From JANRJY01 sp033763735 (GTDB lineage: Bacteria > Bacteroidota > Bacteroidia > Cytophagales > UBA9547), in contig JANRJY010000079.1 of assembly GCA_033763735.1 (NCBI GenBank), positions 1-58,369 of the forward strand: DNA of 58,369 nucleotides, in the 5' to 3' direction. Position numbers and translations under genes: made by a program. Positions 7,158 through 16,463 of this stretch are shown here, in pieces. The notes beneath the pieces are model-generated. The model did no database searches. It was not told the DNA's origin and worked only from the letters and a program-made list of their open reading frames with translations. How positions within the stretch are numbered: the first letter of the stretch is position 1; each line of letters starts with the position of its first letter.

Positions 7158-9677
7158 TTGAATTCCACTCGCTTTTTAGAAGCAATATCTTTATTTTTCT
7201 TAGTTTTTTTTAATTCTTTTTGTCAACCTTATACGGAATCTTCTATAAAAGTATTAGGCAGAATTGTAGATAAGACTTCCGCAAAACCAATTGAATACGC
7301 CACAGTTTCAATGAAAAGCGTTCAAGACTCCAGTTTGTTGTTAGGAGCGCTTGCAGATGAAAAAGGTAATTTTTCGTTTGATGTTAATAAGCCTGGCAAA
7401 TACATTATAACTTATTCGTTTATTGGATATCAACCTATTAACGATACTTTAAATATATTGGCAATAAAACCAATTGTACGATTAAATGAAGTTAAACTTA
7501 GCTCATCTAGTAAAACTTTAGAAGACGTAACTGTACAAGGTCAAAGAGATGTTTTTGAAAATAGTATAGACAAAAAAGTTTTCAATGTTGACAAAAGTCC
7601 ACTTACCCAAGGAGGTTCTGGAACAGACGTGCTTCGTCAAATTCCTATTGTAAATTTTGATCAGGATGGAAATATCCAAATGCGTGGCACAACTAATGTT
7701 ACCGTTTGGATAAACGGCAGACCATCCGGCATGACAGGCTCCTCCAAACAAGCAGTATTGGATCAAATTCCAGCTTCCAACATTGAACGTGTGGAAATAA
7801 TTACCAATCCTTCAGCGCGTTATGATGCGGAAGGCATTGGCGGGATAATCAATATTATTCTCAAAAAAAATCTTTCCAACGGAATCAATGGCAATGTGAT
7901 TATAGGTGGCGGCACACGCGACAAATGGAATAATTCGTACAATAAATACAATGACATTAATAAAGGCAACAGCTCTATATCACTGAATATCAGATTAGGT
8001 AAATGGAATATATCAACCAATTACGGCTACAGATACAACGATATGTGGTATGTAAGTGAATCAAAAAGACTTAATAAGTTACCAACCGGACCACAATATT
8101 GGCTTAATCAATTTTCAAACTCTGACACTAGTATAAACAATAGTCATTTTGGAAATGTCAATATTGAATTTCAGGCCAATGATAACAATACAATTGGATT
8201 TGGAGTAAACAGTAACTATTACGACAACTATAGCCCCGAAAGGATACGAACGGAATGGTCCAATGAAAACGGAATTATGTATCAAAGAAGAAACAGATAT
8301 AATAAAATAAATGGATTTGGGTACAATACCGATGCATATTTATTTTACAGACATACATTTGTGAAGCCGGGTCATGAATTATACGTCAATTTATCAGGAT
8401 CATATGGTTATAACTATGCAAGTAATGCATTTAAACAATATGACGAATTTCTGAATTTTAGAACTCCTGTTACGAGTCCTACTTCTTTATCAAACTTGTA
8501 CAATACTAACATTTTCCAAAATTCAGTTTTACAAATTGATTATACTTTACCAATTACTCCTACTACAAAGTTTGAGGCAGGAGCAAAAACTACAATACGT
8601 CAAAATGATGTACGGTTAAACTATGATAGTTTGCCATATGTAAATGCAAGTTTTAAGGTCACTGACTTTTCAAGAACCAATAATTTTGTTTTGGACGAAA
8701 CTATTTCTGCCGGGTATGCAATGATTAATCAAAACTTTGGGATTTTTGCTGCTCAACTTGGACTTAGGGCGGAACACACACAGCTTAACGGAATATTAAA
8801 GCCAATCAATATTGGCACAAATCAAGTTTCAACAACAACCGGACAAGTTTACTATAATATTTTCCCAAGCTTTTACATCAGTAAAAAATTCAAAGGAGAA
8901 AATGAAGTCCGAATAGGTTATAGTATGCGCATAAATCGGCCTGGAACTAATGTTCTCAATCCTTTCCCTGTTTACACCAATCCTTTGGATTTATATACTG
9001 GAAATCCCACCATTGGGCCCGAATATGTGCATAGTTTCGAAGGAACACACACCAAAAGCTTTGAAAAACACTCAATTAGCACTACTTTGTATTATCGATT
9101 AACGGACCAATCCATTCAAAGGTTCCGCATAATAAATGCTGATGGCACGGCAGTAACCCAATTTTTAAATGCAAAAAACACTATTAACTATGGGCTTGAG
9201 TTTATTGTTAAAAATCAAATTCTCAAATGGTGGAGCACTACTTCAAATATTAATGCTTTTCAGTCAATTGTGAATGGGATTGAAACTAATAATAAATTAA
9301 TTACCGCCAATTTCAGAGTAATGTCCAATATGAGAGTGTGGAAAAATATGGACATTCAAGTTTCCGGTTATTATATGCTCCCACAAGCCACATTACAAGG
9401 TACTTTTCAAGGATTCAATGCTATGGATATTGGGGTTAGAAAAGAAATGCTGAATAATAAATTGATTTTGGCAGTCAATCTTTCTGATGTGTTTAATACG
9501 CGTTACTTTTTTGTTCAGTTCAACAATGCGCAACAATTTAGTGGTAATATGTATCGACAATACGAATCCAGAGTACTAAGAGCAACACTGACTTACAAAT
9601 TTGGCAGCGACAAATTACCTGTGAGCAAAAGAAAGCAAACTCAACAAGATCAAGGTTCTATAGAAGGTGGTTTTTAA
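7158..9677 (+). CDS. TonB-dependent-receptor-like outer membrane beta-barrel protein
   Basis: 839 residues. A signal peptide (LFFLVFFNSFCQ) is followed by a carboxypeptidase-regulatory-like domain at about 33-115 (VLGRIVDKTSAKPIEYATVSM...IGYQPI), a plug domain at about 120-235 (GGSGTDVLRQIP, IERVEIITNPSARYDAEG) and a large beta-barrel of the OMP_b-brl_3 type to the end, with aromatic-rich strands. It therefore belongs to the outer-membrane receptor group that imports large or chelated ligands with TonB energy, though this subgroup lacks an obvious N-terminal TonB box here. The ligand is unknown and no SusD-like partner is adjacent. The start is TTG because no ATG lies upstream of the signal peptide. 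It converges on the acyl-CoA-binding protein gene with a gap of only 4 bp. Confidence 0.88.
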   Translation: MNSTRFLEAISLFFLVFFNSFCQPYTESSIKVLGRIVDKTSAKPIEYATVSMKSVQDSSLLLGALADEKGNFSFDVNKPGKYIITYSFIGYQPINDTLNILAIKPIVRLNEVKLSSSSKTLEDVTVQGQRDVFENSIDKKVFNVDKSPLTQGGSGTDVLRQIPIVNFDQDGNIQMRGTTNVTVWINGRPSGMTGSSKQAVLDQIPASNIERVEIITNPSARYDAEGIGGIINIILKKNLSNGINGNVIIGGGTRDKWNNSYNKYNDINKGNSSISLNIRLGKWNISTNYGYRYNDMWYVSESKRLNKLPTGPQYWLNQFSNSDTSINNSHFGNVNIEFQANDNNTIGFGVNSNYYDNYSPERIRTEWSNENGIMYQRRNRYNKINGFGYNTDAYLFYRHTFVKPGHELYVNLSGSYGYNYASNAFKQYDEFLNFRTPVTSPTSLSNLYNTNIFQNSVLQIDYTLPITPTTKFEAGAKTTIRQNDVRLNYDSLPYVNASFKVTDFSRTNNFVLDETISAGYAMINQNFGIFAAQLGLRAEHTQLNGILKPINIGTNQVSTTTGQVYYNIFPSFYISKKFKGENEVRIGYSMRINRPGTNVLNPFPVYTNPLDLYTGNPTIGPEYVHSFEGTHTKSFEKHSISTTLYYRLTDQSIQRFRIINADGTAVTQFLNAKNTINYGLEFIVKNQILKWWSTTSNINAFQSIVNGIETNNKLITANFRVMSNMRVWKNMDIQVSGYYMLPQATLQGTFQGFNAMDIGVRKEMLNNKLILAVNLSDVFNTRYFFVQFNNAQQFSGNMYRQYESRVLRATLTYKFGSDKLPVSKRKQTQQDQGSIEGGF

Positions 9678-9681
9678 GGAC

Positions 9682-9933
9682 TTAAGCAAACGCTTTTACA
9701 GCATCAATATATTTTTGCTTTGCCTCATCTTTGCTCATTCCTTTGAGTTCATTCCAAGCATTCCACTTCGCAATACCAACCATATCAAAAAAGTTTTCTG
9801 GCTTGGGTACATTCACATCGCCTTCAGAAGCTTGTTTAAACAAACTATAAAGTGTTAACAAATTTTCGTTTGACTGATTTGGAAGCTGTTTTGATTTAAC
9901 AGTTGCTTCCTGGAACAATTCGTCAAGTGTCAT
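9682..9933 (-). CDS. Acyl-CoA-binding protein (ACBP)
   Basis: 83 residues from the chosen start MTLDELFQEA, which aligns with the usual ACBP N-terminus; an upstream ATG at 9954 would add seven residues (MNIIIKT) with no family support. The core shows the ACBP signature: LLTLYSLFKQASEGDV, PENFFDMVGIAKWNAWNELKGMS and KYIDAV. ACBPs are small four-helix cytosolic proteins that bind long-chain acyl-CoA esters and buffer or deliver them. The Tyr, Lys and Trp positions that contact CoA are present (Y in TLYSLFK, K in AKWNAW). There are no obvious lipid-metabolism neighbours except the acyl-CoA-linked etf genes some 11 kb away. Confidence 0.93.
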   Translation of the reverse strand: MTLDELFQEATVKSKQLPNQSNENLLTLYSLFKQASEGDVNVPKPENFFDMVGIAKWNAWNELKGMSKDEAKQKYIDAVKAFA

Positions 9934-9977
9934 GGTTTTTATAATTATATTCAATTATCATTTGCAATTATAATCAA

Positions 9978-11165
9978 ATGGAATGTATGTTTACCCAAAA
10001 TGTAAAACATATTATTTTGAAAAAGTCAACTTTAATTTTCATTCATTTTTTATTGTCTTTCATTGTTTTATTTGCTCAACCAATTCCCGGAGCAAATAAT
10101 TTGGATGCTTACTTCAATTTAATTAAAGGCAAGCGAGTTGGCCTGGTGGTAAACCAAACTTCAAATATTAATCAAACCCATCTCGTAGACACTTTAAAAA
10201 AATCAGGCATCAATATTGTTAGAATATTTGGACCAGAACATGGCTTCAGAGGTAATGCAGATGCAGGTGAACATATCAACAATGACACTGATGCAAAGAC
10301 CGGAATTCCGGTAGTATCGTTATACGGGAAAAATAAAAAACCAACCTCTGAACAAGTTTCAGACCTTGATATTATACTATTTGATATTCAAGATGTTGGC
10401 GTTCGTTTTTATACTTATATCAGTACCTTACATCATGTTATGGAAGCCTGTGCCGAAAACAATAAGTTATTAATTGTTCTGGATAGGCCCAATCCGAATG
10501 GAATGTATATAGATGGCCCTGTACTTGATACAACGTATAAATCTTTTGTAGGAATGCATCCTGTTCCTATTGTATACGGTATGACAATTGGTGAATATGC
10601 GCAAATGATCAAAGGTGAAAAATGGATTAAATCTGCAAGTGGGTTAAATCTAAAAGTTATTAATTGCAATAATTACACTCACAATTCAAAGTATAATTTA
10701 CCAATCAAGCCATCTCCTAACTTGCCAAATGCCTTGTCAATAGCGCTTTATCCTTCTTTGTGCCTATTTGAAGGCACTAATGTAAGCGTAGCAAGAGGCA
10801 CACAGTTTCCTTTTCAAGCCATTGGATACCCCGATAGCACCTTTGGAAGTTTTTATTTCATTCCTGAAAGTATTGAAGGCATGTCGAAAGACCCAATGCA
10901 CAAAGGAAAAAAATGTTACGGAATGGATTTGAGAAATTCGAAAATCAAGTACGAATTCACCCTCAAATATGTAATTGATTTCTATAGCAAGTCATCCAAA
11001 AAGGAACTCTTTTTCAATAACTTTTGTATCAAACTTATTGGTGATAAAGTAACTTTGGATGCCATTATAAATGCAATCCCAGAATCAGAAATAAAAAAAA
11101 TGTGGCAACCTGGGATTATTAATTTTAAATCCTATCGACAAAAATATCTTTTATATCCCGAATAA
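9978..11165 (+). CDS. namZ: Exo-beta-N-acetylmuramidase NamZ-like (DUF1343 family)
   Basis: 395 residues, typical of the DUF1343 family. A hydrophobic signal sequence occupies about residues 18-33 (TLIFIHFLLSFIVLF). Family blocks include KGKRVGLVVNQTSN, FGPEHGFRG, TGIPVVSLYGK, DIQDVGVRFYTYISTLH, VLDRPNPNG and PNLPNALSIALYPS...EGTNVS.ARGT. Members such as Bacillus NamZ cleave N-acetylmuramic acid from the non-reducing end of peptidoglycan fragments, which fits a role in cell-wall recycling. The catalytic residues are not proven here but the conserved Glu/His/Asp-rich motifs (GPEHGF, DIQDVG) are intact. The start at 9978 adds a short N-region; ATG 9987 is an alternative. The DinB-like gene follows after 2 bp, so the two are co-transcribed. 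Confidence 0.85.
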   Translation: MECMFTQNVKHIILKKSTLIFIHFLLSFIVLFAQPIPGANNLDAYFNLIKGKRVGLVVNQTSNINQTHLVDTLKKSGINIVRIFGPEHGFRGNADAGEHINNDTDAKTGIPVVSLYGKNKKPTSEQVSDLDIILFDIQDVGVRFYTYISTLHHVMEACAENNKLLIVLDRPNPNGMYIDGPVLDTTYKSFVGMHPVPIVYGMTIGEYAQMIKGEKWIKSASGLNLKVINCNNYTHNSKYNLPIKPSPNLPNALSIALYPSLCLFEGTNVSVARGTQFPFQAIGYPDSTFGSFYFIPESIEGMSKDPMHKGKKCYGMDLRNSKIKYEFTLKYVIDFYSKSSKKELFFNNFCIKLIGDKVTLDAIINAIPESEIKKMWQPGIINFKSYRQKYLLYPE

Positions 11166-11167
11166 TT

Positions 11168-11641
11168 ATGAATTCAAAAGCAGAAAATCTTATAACAATT
11201 AGCTTTATCAAAGGAATTAGAACACGATTGATTGAATACTTGGAAAATCTATCCGAAAAACAACTTTTGAAAATCCCTCAAGGCTTTAAAAATAACATTT
11301 ATTGGAATATAGGTCACATTGTGGCCTCCCAACAAGGATTGTTATACAGAAGAAGTGGTTTGCCCTTAAAAGTTAGTGAAGATTTTATGAACCATTTTAA
11401 AAATGGAACATCTCCGGAAACCTGGCAACAAACTTTTCCGATAAGTGAAACCAAATCAATTGTATCGAATACGGTTAATGAACTTGAAATGGACATTTCC
11501 AAAGAAATTTTTAATGCTTATGAGGCATTCACGCCTTCGCTTGGTACTCCTATTTCAACATTTGATGAAGCACTTCAATATAATATGTTTCATGAAGGCA
11601 TGCATTTGGGATATATAATGGCAATGAAAAAATTAGTTTAG
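11168..11641 (+). CDS. DinB-like metal-binding four-helix protein
   Basis: 157 residues with the DinB/YfiT-like fold. Blocks are RTRLIEYLENLSEKQLLKIPQGF, YWNIGHIVASQQGLLY and a C-terminal FHEGMHLGYIMAMKK. The His in GHI and the two His in HEGMH sit where the family binds a divalent metal, usually zinc or nickel. Members include thiol-dependent transferases and proteins of unknown role induced by DNA damage. It follows the NamZ-like gene by 2 bp. The reaction is not predictable from this sequence. Confidence 0.8.
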   Translation: MNSKAENLITISFIKGIRTRLIEYLENLSEKQLLKIPQGFKNNIYWNIGHIVASQQGLLYRRSGLPLKVSEDFMNHFKNGTSPETWQQTFPISETKSIVSNTVNELEMDISKEIFNAYEAFTPSLGTPISTFDEALQYNMFHEGMHLGYIMAMKKLV

Positions 11642-11686
11642 TTCAATTTATTTTTAACTTTAGTCAATATATTCTAAACAATAGAA

Positions 11687-12114
11687 ATGGGTTTATTTAA
11701 AGAATTTAAAGATTTTGCGGTTAAAGGAAATGCCTTGGATTTGGCAGTGGGCGTTATTATAGGTTCTGCTTTCAGTAAAATAGTTACTTCTTTAGTTAAT
11801 GATATCATAATGCCTCCAATAAGTTTGTAATAGGAGGAGTAAATATAAAAAGTGTTGAATTTATAATTAAAGAAGTATTGTTAGATGAAACAGGAACAGT
11901 GTTAGCGGAGGCAATTTCGATAAAAATAGGTAGTTTTTTACAATCAGTAATTGATTTCACAATTATTGCTTTTGTTATATTTATTTTAATTAGATTAATA
12001 AATAAATTAAAAAATAAGAAAGAAGAAGTTATAGGACCTCCAGCCAATCCTGAACCATCAAATGAAGAAAAATTATTGATGGAAATAAGAGATGCTATTA
12101 AATCCAAAACGTGA
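11687..12114 (+). pseudogene. mscL: Large-conductance mechanosensitive channel MscL, frameshifted
   Basis: From ATG 11687 the frame reads a clear MscL N-terminus (MGLFKEFKDFAVKGNALDLA, then GVIIGSAFSKIVTSLVNDIIMPPI) but meets TAA at 11828-11830 after 47 codons. One base out of frame, from about 11824, the rest of MscL continues: VIGGVNIKSVEFIIKE, a second membrane segment near TIIAFVIFILIRLINKL, and the C-terminal helix EEKLLMEIRDAIK, ending at 12114. Together they give a normal-length channel (about 140 residues), which opens on membrane stretch to relieve hypo-osmotic shock. A single missing base near 11822-11824 would restore it. It is either a recent inactivation or a sequencing error; conservation on both sides of the break favours something very recent. 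Confidence 0.85.
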
Positions 12115-12273
12115 TTTTGATTTTTGATTAGTTTGATTTTAAGCTATCTGATTCAAAAAATGTCCTTTTTTCACTAAACATCTGGATTTTATATTGCTTT
12201 ATTCAAAAATTAAGTATATTTCGAAGTCCTTTTACTTAAGGTGCTAATCTCTTAATTTTAAACTTATTATACC

Positions 12274-13560
12274 ATGGCTGAATCAACTACAGCAGAACTC
12301 ATCCTTGACGGCAAATCCTACAAATACCCTGTAATTGTAGGTACCGAAAACGAAAAAGCAATTGACATTTCAAAATTAAGGGACGATTCGGGATATATTA
12401 CATATGATATTGGATATAAAAACACCGGAGTTACTAAAAGTGGAATCACTTTTCTGGATGGTGAAAATGGCATACTTCGATACAGAGGGTATCCAATTGA
12501 ACAATTGGCCGAAACTTCTACTTTTATTGAAGTAGCATATTTGTTAATATATGGAAACCTACCTACTAAGTTAGAATTAGAAGATTTTACAATTCGCATC
12601 AATCGCAGATCACTCGTACATGAAGATATGAAAGTGATTTTGGATGGATTCCCTTCTTATGCGCATCCAATGGGAGTACTTTCATCATTAGTGTGTGCAC
12701 TCACTGCTTTTTATCCAGAGTCACTTGACCCTGCCATAACGGATGAAGTTATGGATTTGCAAGTCATTCGATTGCTTGCCAAAATGCCTACAATGGTAGC
12801 TTGGTCATACCGTAAATCTAAAGGATTACCTTATAATTATCCTAAAAACAGCTTGGATTATTGTTCAAATTTTTTGCAAATGATGTTTGCACAACCATCA
12901 GAACCTTACAATATTGACCCTGTTGTTTCTGACGCTTTAAACAAATTATTGATTTTACATGCTGACCATGAGCAAAATTGCTCTACCTCTACAGTAAGAA
13001 TTGTTGGTTCATCACAAGCAAGTTTGTATGGTTCTGTCTCTGCCGGTGTAAATGCACTTTGGGGACCACTTCATGGAGGAGCTAATCAGGAAGTAATTGA
13101 AATGTTGGACGAAATTCGCTTGTCTGGAATGACCACAGCCTCATTTATCGAAAAAGTAAAGAAAAAAGAAGTTCGTTTGATGGGTTTTGGACATCGAGTA
13201 TACAAAAACTTTGACCCTCGAGCCAAAATCATTAAAGTAGCTTGTGATCAAATATTGAATAAATTAGGTGTCAATGACCCGGTATTAGACATTGCCAAAG
13301 GTCTAGAAGAGGCCGCATTGAAAGACCCATATTTTGTAGATAGAAAACTGTATCCCAACGTTGATTTCTATTCAGGAATAATTTATCGAGCTTTAGGAAT
13401 TCCGGTAAATATGTTTACTGTAATGTTTGCATTAGGTCGCCTTCCCGGATGGATTGCACAATGGAAAGAACTTCGTGCGCACAAAGAACCTATTGGTCGT
13501 CCTCGACAAGTATATGTTGGTCCTGAGAAGAGAGACTATACGGTTATTTCAAAACGTTAA
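12274..13560 (+). CDS. gltA: Citrate synthase (type II, hexameric-type)
   Basis: 428 residues, matching the length of bacterial type II GltA. It condenses acetyl-CoA with oxaloacetate as the entry step of the TCA cycle. The catalytic triad lies at expected spacing: about H268 in GPLHGGANQ, H307 in GFGHRVYKNFDPRA and D364 in VDFYSGI. The N-terminal NADH-site-type beta domain (TAELILDGKSYKYPVIVGTENEKAIDI) and the C-terminal PRQVYVGPEKRDY are also present. It has its own transcription unit: 159 bp of featureless AT-rich DNA precede it and a strong hairpin follows. Confidence 0.98.
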   Translation: MAESTTAELILDGKSYKYPVIVGTENEKAIDISKLRDDSGYITYDIGYKNTGVTKSGITFLDGENGILRYRGYPIEQLAETSTFIEVAYLLIYGNLPTKLELEDFTIRINRRSLVHEDMKVILDGFPSYAHPMGVLSSLVCALTAFYPESLDPAITDEVMDLQVIRLLAKMPTMVAWSYRKSKGLPYNYPKNSLDYCSNFLQMMFAQPSEPYNIDPVVSDALNKLLILHADHEQNCSTSTVRIVGSSQASLYGSVSAGVNALWGPLHGGANQEVIEMLDEIRLSGMTTASFIEKVKKKEVRLMGFGHRVYKNFDPRAKIIKVACDQILNKLGVNDPVLDIAKGLEEAALKDPYFVDRKLYPNVDFYSGIIYRALGIPVNMFTVMFALGRLPGWIAQWKELRAHKEPIGRPRQVYVGPEKRDYTVISKR

Positions 13561-13571
13561 ACATGAAACCT

Positions 13572-13607
13572 AACTACACCTATCTGCATCTGCAAATAGG
13601 TGTAGTT
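13572..13607. terminator. Bidirectional hairpin terminator between gltA and hisD
   Basis: A perfect 12-bp stem (AACTACACCTAT with ATAGGTGTAGTT) with a 12-nt loop lies between the convergent gltA and hisD genes. A T-rich run follows on the plus strand and an A/T-rich run on the minus strand, so it can stop transcription from both sides. Confidence 0.8.
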
Positions 13608-13613
13608 TATCTA

Positions 13614-14897
13614 TTATTTCAAATCTTTCAAACGAATGGTTACCGCATTTTTATGGGCTTGTAATTCTTCTGCTGCGGCCATTGTTTCAATTGTAGGACC
13701 TATATTTTGTAACCCTGATTTAGAAATAGATTGAAAAGTGATTTTCTTGTAAAAGCTATCTAAAGAAACGCCACTATATGCCCTTGCATATCCATTTGTA
13801 GGTAAAGTATGATTGGTTCCTGATGCATAATCACCCGCTGATTCAGGTGTATAATGTCCTAAAAAAACTGAACCTGCATTTTGGACTTTATCTGCAAACA
13901 ATTCCGGTCTATCAGAAGCAATAATTAAATGCTCAGGTGCATATGAATTGACAAATTCCATGATTTTATCATTATCATCAAGTATTATGCAAAAACTGTT
14001 GTCCAAGGCATTGGATGCCATTTGAATTCGTGGCAATGCTTTTATCTGCAATTGAGTTTGTTCAATGACTTGATTTGCTATGTCTTTGTTGGTTGCCACT
14101 AATATCACTTGACTATCATTGCCGTGTTCTGCTTGAGAAAGTAAGTCAGCGGCTACATATGACGGATGAGCTGTTTCGTCAGCTATTACTAATACTTCTG
14201 AAGGTCCGGCAGGCATATCGATGGCAGTTCCGTCTTTTTGAACCAATTGCTTTGCCGCCATTACATATTGATTGCCCGGTCCAAATATTTTGTCACATTT
14301 GGGAATGCTATCTGTACCAAACGCCAATGCACCAATTGCCTGTGCACCTCCTGCTTTAAATATTTTGTTTATTCCACAAATTGATGCTGTGTATAATATT
14401 GCCGGATGCACATTGCCGGATGTATTAGCTGGGGTCACCAAAATTATTTCTTTACAACCGGCAATTGTAGCAGGAATTGCCAACATCAATACCGTTGAAA
14501 ATAATGGAGCAGTCCCACCGGGGATATATAACCCAACTTTATCAATTGCAACGTTTTTACGCCAACATACCACACCGGGGGTGGTTTCAATTTTTTGAAT
14601 TTCTTGTTTTTGCGCAGAATGAAATTTTTCAATATTTGACTTGGCAACATTAATTGCTTGTTTCAAAGATGAATCAACTTGAGAAATAGCATGATTAACT
14701 TCATTTTCCGAGACTAAAAGGTTTGTTAAACCAGGGCTGTCAAATTTTTTTACATAATTCAGCAAAGCTTTATCACCATTTATTTTAATATCATCCAGGA
14801 TGGGCACTACAATTTGTTCAATATCGGCCAAGTCTTTAATTGGACGTTTTACAAGGGAATGCCATTCATTAGATTTTGGAAATTCTATTATATGCAT
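13614..14897 (-). CDS. hisD: Histidinol dehydrogenase
   Basis: 427 residues, normal length. HisD performs the last two steps of histidine synthesis, the NAD-dependent oxidation of L-histidinol to histidine through a bound aldehyde, using zinc. Visible signatures are IPGGTAPLFSTVLML, GPGNQYVMAAK, PAGPSEVLVIADE and SQAEHGNDSQVILV (with zinc ligands Q and H), plus YAPEHLI, DYASGTNHTLPT and the late HKNAVTIR. It is the last gene of a minus-strand series and is preceded by a glycosyltransferase at 8 bp. No other his gene is in the window, so histidine synthesis genes are dispersed or lie elsewhere. Confidence 0.97.
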   Translation of the reverse strand: MHIIEFPKSNEWHSLVKRPIKDLADIEQIVVPILDDIKINGDKALLNYVKKFDSPGLTNLLVSENEVNHAISQVDSSLKQAINVAKSNIEKFHSAQKQEIQKIETTPGVVCWRKNVAIDKVGLYIPGGTAPLFSTVLMLAIPATIAGCKEIILVTPANTSGNVHPAILYTASICGINKIFKAGGAQAIGALAFGTDSIPKCDKIFGPGNQYVMAAKQLVQKDGTAIDMPAGPSEVLVIADETAHPSYVAADLLSQAEHGNDSQVILVATNKDIANQVIEQTQLQIKALPRIQMASNALDNSFCIILDDNDKIMEFVNSYAPEHLIIASDRPELFADKVQNAGSVFLGHYTPESAGDYASGTNHTLPTNGYARAYSGVSLDSFYKKITFQSISKSGLQNIGPTIETMAAAEELQAHKNAVTIRLKDLK

Positions 14898-14905
14898 TTT
14901 GATAT

Positions 14906-16009
14906 TTAAGTAAATATTAAAGTTTCAAGTTTGTGTTTATAAGTATTGAATCCAAAGGTTTCAATCAACTTTTGTTGTGTTTGTAACTTATCAACTTCGC
15001 TTTTTTTGAGTGAAATATTTTTAGATAAAGCACTTTCAATTTCTGAAACATTATCCGGATTAATTAAGGTTCCAAGTGTGCCATTCAATAATGCATCAAC
15101 GGTGCCATCTTTATTTCCCCCAATTACGTTTAATCCACATGCCAAAGCTTCAATAAAAACAATACCAAAGCCTTCCTTTTTACTGGGCATTACAAACACA
15201 TCTCCCAATAAATAATAGTCGATCAATTCGCTTTCAGGAATATACCCTGGGAAAATGATATAATCATTTAGTCCTAAAAAATCTATCATCATATCAAGTC
15301 GTAGCTTTTCCTGATGCGTATATTTCCCTCCCAAAACGTATTTAACTTGCTGTGTTTTAACAATGGAACTAATTGCTTCTAATACTAAGTCATATCCTTT
15401 ATATTTTTCGTGATGTGACATTCGCGTGATTGTCAAAACAATAGGAACTTCATTGGAAAGTTTATACCTATCTAGAAGATAAGTTGGCTTTTGAAATGAT
15501 TTCGGAAATGAAAATCCGGGATCAAGTGTATTATGTAAAACAGATATTTTGCCAGAATCAAGTTTGTATTTTCTTTCAATAACCATTTTAGTATAGTTAC
15601 TTACACAAAATATTTGATTCACTTTTTTAAGAAAATGAATTTTATACCCTATTTTAATGTGCCATATTTCAATTCCATGGGCAATTAATATTACTTTTTT
15701 ATTAGGCAAAAAGCATTTAATCAAAAGGCCTAAAATTGCTAAATTAACATGCCCTATAATGATGGTATCGAATGAGAAGGATTGTAAGAATGAAAGTAAA
15801 ATATATCTTAATTTGCTTTTATTGTAACCTGTAAATTTTGATTCATGCAAATATTCCGGATTAGTTTTGCTATCATATACTGAAACTGCGTGGAAATTAT
15901 TATTTTTTGCTTCGCAAATTTCATTACAAGCCCTTATAAAACATCTGTTAAATCTTTCAATTCCTCCATTGCCTGAAAATCCAACCAAATATGTAAAAAG
16001 GATATTCAA
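14906..16009 (-). CDS. Glycosyltransferase family 4-like protein
   Basis: 367 residues with a GT-B layout. The N-terminal acceptor domain begins NILFTYLVGFSGNGGIERFN, a typical GT4 start. The C-terminal nucleotide-sugar domain has LTITRMSHHEKYKGYDL, DVFVMPSKKEGFGIVFIEALACG and NKDGTVDAL; the E-x7-E pair falls in KKEGFGIVFIEAL. Such enzymes transfer a sugar from an activated donor with retention of configuration, often in capsule, LPS or glycolipid synthesis; donor and acceptor cannot be told. It lies 4 bp after dtd and 8 bp before hisD, so it is co-transcribed but unrelated in pathway. Confidence 0.88.
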   Translation of the reverse strand: MNILFTYLVGFSGNGGIERFNRCFIRACNEICEAKNNNFHAVSVYDSKTNPEYLHESKFTGYNKSKLRYILLSFLQSFSFDTIIIGHVNLAILGLLIKCFLPNKKVILIAHGIEIWHIKIGYKIHFLKKVNQIFCVSNYTKMVIERKYKLDSGKISVLHNTLDPGFSFPKSFQKPTYLLDRYKLSNEVPIVLTITRMSHHEKYKGYDLVLEAISSIVKTQQVKYVLGGKYTHQEKLRLDMMIDFLGLNDYIIFPGYIPESELIDYYLLGDVFVMPSKKEGFGIVFIEALACGLNVIGGNKDGTVDALLNGTLGTLINPDNVSEIESALSKNISLKKSEVDKLQTQQKLIETFGFNTYKHKLETLIFT

Positions 16010-16013
16010 CGTT

Positions 16014-16463
16014 TTATTTTTCTTTTGAATTGATGATTATTGTTACAGGGCCATCATTAAGCAATTCCACTTTCATATCGGCACCAAATGTTCCGGTTTT
16101 TATATGTTTGTTCAATGTTTGTTCAAATTGACGGATGGTTTTTTCGTACAATGGAATTGCAATATCTGGCTTGGCAGCCAGCTCAAAGGATGGACGATTG
16201 CCATTTTTGGTGTTGGCATATAAAGTAAACTGACTTACCAATAATATTTCCCCTGCAATATCTACAACAGATTTATTCATTTTCCCTTCGTTATCCGAAA
16301 AAATACGAAGTGCACATGATTTGCGAACTATATAATTGATGTCTTCATTACTATCGTCACTTGCTACTCCCAATAGGATGAGCAGACCGTTATTAATTGA
16401 AGACTTAAGATTGCCTTCGATGGTGACACTTGCATATTTGACTCTTTGTATGACAGCAATCAC
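16014..16463 (-). CDS. dtd: D-aminoacyl-tRNA deacylase
   Basis: 149 residues, standard for DTD1. It removes D-amino acids (and glycine) mis-attached to tRNA, acting on the ester bond through main-chain and 2'-OH chemistry. The two family signatures are present: SQFTLY in ILLVSQFTLYANTKNG and a C-terminal NDGPVTI; the Gly-cisPro motif is the GPV of that segment. The start overlaps the hemJ-like stop by 4 bp (ATGA-type junction), so translation is coupled. Confidence 0.96.
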   Translation of the reverse strand: MIAVIQRVKYASVTIEGNLKSSINNGLLILLGVASDDSNEDINYIVRKSCALRIFSDNEGKMNKSVVDIAGEILLVSQFTLYANTKNGNRPSFELAAKPDIAIPLYEKTIRQFEQTLNKHIKTGTFGADMKVELLNDGPVTIIINSKEK

